From contig CM041776.1 in the NCBI GenBank assembly GCA_023374045.1, positions 471,013,875 to 471,077,874 on the forward strand: a stretch of DNA of 64,000 nt. The letters are read 5' to 3'. How positions within the stretch are numbered: position 1 is the stretch's first letter; each line of letters opens with the position of its first letter. The notes under the pieces were generated by a model. That model saw only the letters and a program-made list of their open reading frames with translations, had not been told where the DNA came from and made no database searches. Made by a program: the position numbers and the translations under genes. Below, in pieces: positions 57,671-64,000 of this stretch. Source of the DNA: Limonium bicolor. Lineage: Eukaryota; Streptophyta; Magnoliopsida; Caryophyllales; Plumbaginaceae.

Positions 57671-58967
57671 TGACTATACCACTCTAAAATGCTTTGGTGC
57701 CTCTGCTGGCCTAATCTCAGACCATATAACCAGCATAAGTTTTCATTCAGATCAACACCATGTGTTTTTTTGGGCTAATGCACCACATACAAGGGTTACC
57801 AATGCCTTGACAGGAAATCTGGCAGGATGTACATCAGCAGGGATGTCATCTTCGATGAAAACTCATATCCCTATACTCAACAGCCCTCCACAATTCCACC
57901 ACCAACCCCACCAAATCCTACTGTTACAGTCCCTCTACTACAGCCCTGCTGCCCCCACCAGCCCCAAACCCCAACCTCCCACCCCACCAGTCCCCACCCT
58001 CAACACCTCACATCAGCAACACTCATTCTCTCCACTCACTACCACCAACACCAGAATCACTCAAAACAACACACCTGTTCCCACACCCACCTCCACCCCC
58101 ACTCCCTACCCATCTCCCACACCCCCACAACAACCACCTCACCCTATGATCACTCGTGCCAGGAACAATATTGTACGACCTCTCATCAGACAAGATGGGA
58201 CAATTCCCTGGCCCCAATCCCATCAGAGTTCTACCATACCATCAGATCCTACATATACAGAGGCAATCAAACATTCAGCTTGGAGAGAGGCTCTTCTAAA
58301 GGAATTCTCTGCCCTACAAAGAACTGGAACTTGGACTTTAGTTCCCAAGCGCCAAACTCAAACATTTACTAGGGGCAAAGTGGGTGTTACGCACAAGTAC
58401 AACTCTGATGGAACCATAGAAAGAAGAAAGGCCAGACTAGTAGCTAAAGGCTACACACAACAAGCTGGGATTGACTATCATGACACTTTCAGTCCGGTAG
58501 TTAAACCTACCACAATAAGGCTAGTTCTCTCACTAGCAGTCTCTCAAGGGTGGCCAATCAAACAGTGGATATTGAAAATGCGTTTCTACATGGTAATATT
58601 CAGGAGGATCTACATGATTCAGCCACCAGGTTTCATACACCCCATCTACCCTAACTATGTATGCAAGCTCAAGAGGTCCATCTATGGGTTAAAACAGGCC
58701 CCCAGAGCATGGTTTTCCAAATTATCAGATACTCTCTTCAGCTATGGGTTCAAAGCCTCACGTGCTGATCCCTCCTTATTCATTTATCATCAGGGGCACA
58801 ACATTATGTATCTACTGGTTTATGTTGATGACATAATAGTCACAGCAAACAACATGGCAACAGTGACAAAATTCTACACCAGGCTTGCATCTATCTTTCA
58901 CGTTAAAGATCTGGGGGACGTTAACTACTTCCTAGGGGTCAAGGTAACCAGAACAAACCAAGGCTGA
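57671..58967 (+). pseudogene. Copia-2 linker and reverse transcriptase
   Basis: A proline- and threonine-rich linker (to about 58200) precedes RT, which starts at AWREALLKEFSALQRTGTW. Then come [14 protein letters not shown] and DYHDTFSPVVKPTTIRLVL. The first catalytic aspartate, in VDIENAFLHGN (near 58570), lies between two compensating indels and is not in the main frame. The second is in LLVYVDDIIVTANN. RT ends with KDLGDVNYFLGVKV. The last part, to 58967, ends in a stop. Confidence 0.9.
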
Positions 58968-59843
58968 GGTGCCTACAGAGATTGGGGCTGTCTTTGAGGG
59001 GCGTAGCGAAGGATGTAATGCCCTCAGAGTTGCCAAAGACCGGCATGCTCCTAAATCAAGGTCGCTACATTACCGAACTACTACAGAGGGCAGGTCTTCA
59101 AAACTCAAAACCTACCACAACACCCATATCCACCACCTTCAACACTCAAGAATCAGACTCAAGTCCCTTTCTGACACAACACTCTTCAGAAGCTTATTAG
59201 GTGGCCTTCAATATCTATCTTTAACTCACCCTGACATAAACTTTCCAGTCAATAGACTGTCTCAATTCATGCACAAGCCAACAGTCTATCACTGGCAAGC
59301 ACTCAAAAGGTTACTACGGTACCTGAAAGGAACAACTCACCATTCCCTCTACCTATCTCGGCTATCCCCAGTTCAGATTTATGCATATGCAGATGCCGAT
59401 TGGGCAGGATGCCTAGAGGACAGAAGGTCTACGACCGGATTTTGTATATACCTAGGCAACAATCTAATCTCGTGGTCATCAAAAAAACAGCCAACAGTGG
59501 CCCGATCGACCACCGAAGCAGAATACAGGTCAATGGCAAACGCAACATGTGAAATATTGTGGATCCAGCATCTTTTAGCAGATACACATAAAATTGCCAA
59601 AACCCCCAATTCTTTAGCGCGACAACTTAGGTGCGACATACCTGGCAGCAAATCCGGTGCTGCATGCGCGCGCCAAACACATAGCATTGGACTTCCATTT
59701 CGTCCGTGAGAAGGTCGCCAATGGCACTCTGAAGATCTCCTTTCTCCATGGATCTGATCAGCTTGCGGACGCCATGACCAAACCTCTCGCCTCTGCTCGA
59801 TTCTCACAGCTACGATCCAAACTTGCCCTCCTGCCGTATGGAT
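58968..59843 (+). pseudogene. Copia-2 RNase H
   Basis: RT tail and RNase H, with HPDINFPVNRLSQFMHKP, YAYADADWAGCLEDRRSTTG and SWSSKKQPTVARSTTEAEYR. The C-terminal HIALDFHFVREKV and HGSDQLADAMTKPLASARF are in a shifted frame (from 59657) and run up to the polypurine tract. Confidence 0.9.
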
Positions 59844-59844
59844 C

Positions 59845-59853
59845 GCGGGGGGA
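59845..59853 (+). other. Polypurine tract of copia-2
   Basis: GCGGGGGGA immediately before the 3' LTR start TACAAAG. Confidence 0.85.
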
Positions 59854-60087
59854 TACAAAGCCCAACACTGAAACGGGCCAACATAAAGAGAGTCCAACTT
59901 AAAGCAAGTCTACTTTTGTAATTAGACCCATCTCTTGTACAGCCCGTCAGCAACATTAACCTAGTTTCTCTAGTATATATATTGTCTAGCAACTGTAGCC
60001 GACAGATAGGAATGTATTAAAAGAAATCAACACTGAATACAATACAACAGAGAGAATATTCATCGACGATCATTCACAGTTCTTCTA
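59854..60087 (+). repeat. 3' LTR of copia-2
   Basis: 234 bp, TACAAAGCCC to TTCTTCTA, followed by the TSD CAAAC. Confidence 0.95.
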
Positions 60088-60132
60088 CAAACATCCAAAG
60101 CATGGCTTCCCCATCCAAAGCTGTATCTATTG

Positions 60133-60720
60133 TCCTTATATCAATGAGAATAATTTTTAAAAAAAATTACGTCTTCTGCAAATTTATTAGAAAAACAAAA
60201 AACCCGGCATGGACTGGGTGGGTAAGACTAGAATGGGCTTCATTAAAACCTTTCCTAAACAAAACCCGGTGGGGAAAAGCTTAGAAAAGAAAAAAGGTAC
60301 CCAACCTACACCCTTAATACAAGAAGTCCATAGAAATAATGCAAAAGCAAAGCAACAGAGACAAACTACCAGAAAATAACACGAAAACATACAAGACAAG
60401 CTAGCCTAAGATAAAGAGTAGTAGAAAAAACCATGAGTGCAATGGAGGACTCCAAAGCACTAAGAATCTCCCCCAATATAGATAGAGCAGATCATCTCTC
60501 GGATATTAGACCGCCCATAGAACAGTTCAACTGGGATTGGAAGCTTCGGCCACAAGCTACCAGTACAACGCCAAATACAAACTTTGTTGCGGTTCACAAT
60601 TTTATCTACCACCAATTCTTCTCCTTGAAAGGCAAGATTATTACGGGCATGCGCGTATTCCACAAGTCCAAGCACCATAGTAACAAGCAGATCTCCACAC
60701 TTTTGTTCTGCTTCCCATAG
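60133..60720 (-). pseudogene. Possible LINE remnant (3' end)
   Basis: The minus strand at 60720-60460 reads MVLGLVEYAHARNNLAFQ, then EELVVDKIVNRNKV. This resembles the tryptophan- and RNxxxF-containing block after RT in plant LINE proteins. It is followed by a T-rich 3' region that includes GGTTTTAATGAAGCCC and TTTCTAATAAATTTGC, as LINE tails often do. There is no RT in the window, so the assignment is tentative. It may instead be a host pseudogene. Confidence 0.35.
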
Positions 60721-61156
60721 ACACCTTCATCCAATTTGTCTTCATGGTCTAGAAGCACCAGGGTTAAAAATTTTGGCCTAGTGGGATCATGTTGCGCTCA
60801 AACAAAATTCTTAGTGCACAATCCACCATAAACTAAGAGTCACACCATGGTTTCTACTCGTGGCTCAACAAACCCACACCACAAAGTTCTGTAGTTCTCC
60901 ACCTCACCTACTATATTCTATCTCCTTAGCATTTTAGTCATCATTTCTTTGACTGAGAAATTGCCACCAGCCACTCCCTATACAGCCTTATCCCTCAGAC
61001 CTCTAATGTTCTGCATCTCGAATACCATCATCTTCTTTAGTAGCTTCATTTCTCTGGTGTGTAGATAACTCATTGATAAGTTGTAGCGAATTCTCCTTGG
61101 CCTGATTGTTATCGAATGGTTCAACACCCAAATCCTGGTACATGCACATCATTTCA
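60721..61156. other. Unrecognised stretch
   Basis: 436 bp with no ORF or repeat I can assign. Weak minus-strand coding pieces may belong to the LINE-like remnant. Confidence 0.4.
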
Positions 61157-61459
61157 TCAACCTCTGCATCCACGTCTATAATTTTTCCATTCTATCCCTC
61201 CCTGTCGTGGAGGTTCGACCCTTCTAATTTTTCTCTTGAATTGGAGTGTGTATGGTAACTCTACTATTACTCGTAGTCCTTCTTGATCGATAATCGTATG
61301 GCTATAATCATGAATACCTTTCATCAAATCATTTGGTGCATGGGTAGTACTGGTGGGGCATACCGATAATTTATTCCTTTTGTCTGATTCCGCATCCGGA
61401 TTGCCGGTTTCATTTTCCAAGTGCTGGTTTTGGTGCCTTTTTACTGCCCATTGTAGCAC
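61157..61459 (-). CDS. Unrecognised 100-residue ORF
   Basis: The minus-strand ORF includes LMKGIHDYSHTIIDQEGLRV and a basic tail with KRKIRRVEPPRQGGIEWK. I know no family for it. It may be part of the same old element as 60133-60720 or may be chance. Confidence 0.2.
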   Translation of the reverse strand: MLQWAVKRHQNQHLENETGNPDAESDKRNKLSVCPTSTTHAPNDLMKGIHDYSHTIIDQEGLRVIVELPYTLQFKRKIRRVEPPRQGGIEWKNYRRGCRG

Positions 61460-62526
61460 AGAAATATGTCATTATTTGAATACTAGTCGGTATCGTTTTA
61501 TGGAATAGTGAATTGAGTGGTGTTGTCGAACTCAAGCACCTCGTTTCAACTAACTGATAGTTTTCCTAAACTAACTGAGAATTCTAATCTAATCTAGAAA
61601 GCGTAAAAATGTCACTTTTGGGGAGAAATTAACTTGTTTGATTAATAAAGACTAAATTAATAAGCAACTAGAAAAAAACAAAACAATTAAATAAAGAGAA
61701 TAATAGCAAAGCTAACAAAGGATTGAAATTTGATAATTAAAAACACACCCCAGGTTGTTCTACTCACCTATTACTACAAATCCTATTAATAAATAATCTC
61801 GCTAACATTGCAACACACTTAGGAACTATAAATGTTCATTGACCGGTCTTGTATAATGAATTATGATTGTCTGGAAGAACTAAAATTAGACTAATGCTCT
61901 AATCCGGATACAGAACAATCGCATAAAGAACAGTTTCTATTAGAGATAGGCGGGATCATGCTTCTAGTCATATATAGATCTCTATCTCAGCTCTTACATG
62001 TTGATTAGTGGACTACAAAGATTACTTTAATAATTGATAAGCAGATTAAAACACGTGAAGAAATTGAATTAAACTATCACATTAATAAAATGTAGTGGAA
62101 ATATTATATAATAGAAATCCTACAAAAGAAGCTCACCACTCATAAATCTAATACAAATAACAACAAAGAGATAACAATTACACAAATAAAAGATGAAGAA
62201 AGGAGAAATTCCAGTTTAGAAAAAGCTTCAATCCGGAACCCCATTCTTGGTCTATGTGTTGATCCTCTCTGATTCAGAAGTCTGGTGTGCGATGATGGTG
62301 GAGTGGTGAGGTGATGGCAATGAACGTAGGTGGAGATGGTGATAATGATGGATGAATGGTTGATTGATTGGGTCTGTCAGTGGCGGCGAGTGAATTCAGT
62401 TGAACACTGGTCGATGGTCTCGAGTTGGAGGCGTAGGCGTGAGCATTCATGTCCAACCCTTGTCTGAATCCATGTTGATGGAATAAAGAATAAAAATATC
62501 ATGATGAGAATTAAATATATTTGAAA
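61460..62526. other. Noncoding, nothing recognised
   Basis: 1067 bp of AT-rich sequence with no assignable gene. The minus-strand ORFs near 62274-62601 are short and low in complexity (CACC/TCC-rich). Confidence 0.5.
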
Positions 62527-63058
62527 AATTACATCTCCACCCATGACATTTGGCGAAATTACACACCCCACCCACGAGGTTTCAAAAATTACTTTGCCCA
62601 CCCATCTGGTTTTTGCTATTTTACATCCAGCAACTTTTCTAATATTTGATCAACTTAAAAGATGGTTAAATGTTGTCCAAAATTAATGAAACTTTACATG
62701 GACGATGCTAAGGTGTTATATTTTTTTCTAGCGTGAAATCCAAAGTTTTTTAAGCTCATATGTGATCCGTGGGACCCAATGACATGTGACATGTGAACGT
62801 GTTTTCATTGGGTCCCACAGGTCATATACGACCTTAAAAAACTTTGGATTTGGCATTGGACAAAAATATAACACCTTACCATCATCCATGTAAAATTTTA
62901 TCAATTTTGGACAATATGTAAGCCTCGTTTAAGTTGATCAAATATTAAAAAAGTTGCCAGATGTAAGATAGAGTAAACCACATGGATGAGCAAAATAATT
63001 TTGAAACCTCGTGGGTGGAGTGTGTAATTTCACCAAACGTCATGGGTGGGTATGTGAT
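62527..63058. mobile_element. Foldback MITE with ~265-bp inverted arms
   Basis: The left arm (62527-62795) and right arm (about 62800-63058) are inverted repeats over nearly their whole length. Shared words are CACCCATGAC, TTACACAC, CACCCACGAGGTTTC and AATATTTGATCAACTTAAA. GTGGGACCCAATGA and TCATTGGGTCCCAC face each other at the centre around a ~24-nt loop. It is noncoding. The pattern resembles long-TIR MULE-type foldback MITEs of plants. I cannot fix the exact ends or the TSD. Confidence 0.8.
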
Positions 63059-63530
63059 GATCCCCTCTTAATAAGTTGGAATAGTATTATGAATTTGAAT
63101 GATGTACGTGAATTCATCATTAATGATGACATGGCAATGAAGAGGTAATTTGCAGTGATCTTCTCGTCATGTGCCGCTAATCTCCCCTTCAAAATTCATT
63201 ACCGACGACGTCCGGGTGAGAGAACTTAGTAAGTCCGGATCCTGACATTGAGCCGGACATAGATATGTAACTTTTGGCACTAGTGCGGCATGTCCGAACA
63301 CAGCTTTAGCTTAGTTTCTTCATTTTAGGTTTAATTTATTCCCCGTTTGTTGTGTTGTACTACTCATGAGATAAAGTATGCAATTCCAAAACTTTTTCTT
63401 GCATTTAACACATAACATGTATCAATTCTCAACTAAACACAAATCATAGGAAAAACAAATGATTTAATAAAAAAATTACCTAAAATGGTGCAAATTATAA
63501 GAGATTTAAACGCTTAAAAAGTCTATATAT
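63059..63530. other. Noncoding, nothing recognised
   Basis: 472 bp, AT-rich, with no feature I can support. Confidence 0.5.
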
Positions 63531-64000
63531 TTCCCACTATCATCCATCATTAAAATCTCCAGTCAATGCTGCACCATTGTCCTATGAATTTTCTCTGGAG
63601 GTGTGCACTGATTCTGACATAATCCTTTCCACTTCTAATCTTCTACCGCTTTGGCAATTTGTCTCCTGCTCCATTGCTCCGATAGGTGCCCCTTGAATTT
63701 TATCCCTTCATTAACCATAGTATCACACACCGCATTAATGATAGCACTTGAAGTGGGTGATGCCAATGGTTGATCAGAAGTCTTTACATCTAAGTTAACA
63801 TATTGGCCAATTCTACTTCAGTTTGTTGATGCCTTTCCAACTCATCATTATTACCTTTTCCTTCAGAATCTAGATTCCCCTCATTGATATTCCCATTTTT
63901 CTAGAAACTACTGCTTATGTAAGTTGACAAGTTTCTTTCTGCGCCTGCTGGTTGTCTTCCTTCATGACTGTTTGCCTTACCATTGTTGTTGCTCTCAAGC
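63531..64000 (-). pseudogene. Possible broken coding sequence
   Basis: The minus strand reads open stretches such as SNNNGKANSHEGRQPAGAER and, after stops, SAIINAVCDTMVNEGIKFKG. Composition is coding-like but several stops interrupt it. It runs off the right edge of the window. I do not recognise it. Confidence 0.25.

Larger units (their letters stand above)
55337..60087 (+). mobile_element. Copia-2: Ty1/copia retrotransposon with TA...TA LTR ends
   Basis: 4751 bp, TSD CAAAC (55332-55336 and 60088-60092). The 234-bp LTRs are nearly identical, and the element has a primer site, gag, protease, integrase, RT, RNase H and polypurine tract in copia order. The LTR starts TACAAAGCCC and ends TTCTTCTA, fixed on all four sides by the TSDs, the primer site and the polypurine tract. 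The coding region has several frameshifts, so it is probably not autonomous, but the close LTRs suggest a recent insertion. Confidence 0.96.

Noticed and set aside
60433..60720. Plus-strand 95-codon ORF as a gene
   Set aside because: It is the reverse of the more protein-like minus-strand frame and lacks any motif.

Overview
This window is plant nuclear DNA, most likely from a eudicot. It is almost entirely transposable elements inserted into one another. I found no intact host gene, tRNA, rRNA, CRISPR array or bacterial-type gene. The evidence for a plant is the element types: Ty3/gypsy Athila-like elements with a tRNA-Asp-type primer site, long LTRs with an initiator-tRNA-Met primer site, Ty1/copia elements, a TRIM, hAT-like MITEs and a foldback MITE. 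I cannot name the species.

Positions 1-51728 are one nest, and most of its boundaries are fixed by matching 5-bp target-site duplications (TSDs). The base layer is a minus-strand Ty1/copia element (copia-1; 5' LTR near 50883-51728, gag-protease-integrase-RT running leftwards). A chromovirus-type LTR of about 5.4 kb (LTR-A, plus strand, starting at base 1 and ending at 42044) is inserted in its RT/RNase H region. LTR-A is split by a minus-strand Athila-like element (Athila-2, 4078-40637, TSD TAGAT). The gag of Athila-2 is split by a plus-strand Athila-like element (Athila-1, 11539-37575, TSD CTTGC). The gag of Athila-1 is split by a 15.2-kb non-autonomous element with 5.4-kb LTRs (LARD-like, 14365-29567, TSD TCTTC). 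Copia-1 also carries a 3.96-kb solo LTR (42516-46479, TSD AGAAC), an hAT-like MITE, a TRIM inside gag, and a second hAT-like MITE inside its LTR.

Positions 51729-55331 hold a short array of ~165-178-bp tandem repeats with palindromic junctions, a minisatellite, two back-to-back hAT-like MITEs each with a perfect 8-bp TSD, a tandem duplication, and a small broken minus-strand ORF. Positions 55337-60087 are a second Ty1/copia element (copia-2, plus strand, TSD CAAAC). Its LTR ends are TA...TA instead of TG...CA. From 60088 to 64000 there is a possible minus-strand LINE remnant, a foldback MITE with ~265-bp arms, and sequence I do not recognise.

Every element has broken frames, so none looks autonomous. 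The points most worth checking are three GT-AG intron-like gaps in the gag of the LARD-like element, hairpin-repeat arrays upstream of the TATA box in both Athila LTRs, a 3' end and U3 much better conserved than pol between the two Athila elements, polypurine-tract-like motifs repeated three times in both Athila 3' regions, and the TA...TA copia element.
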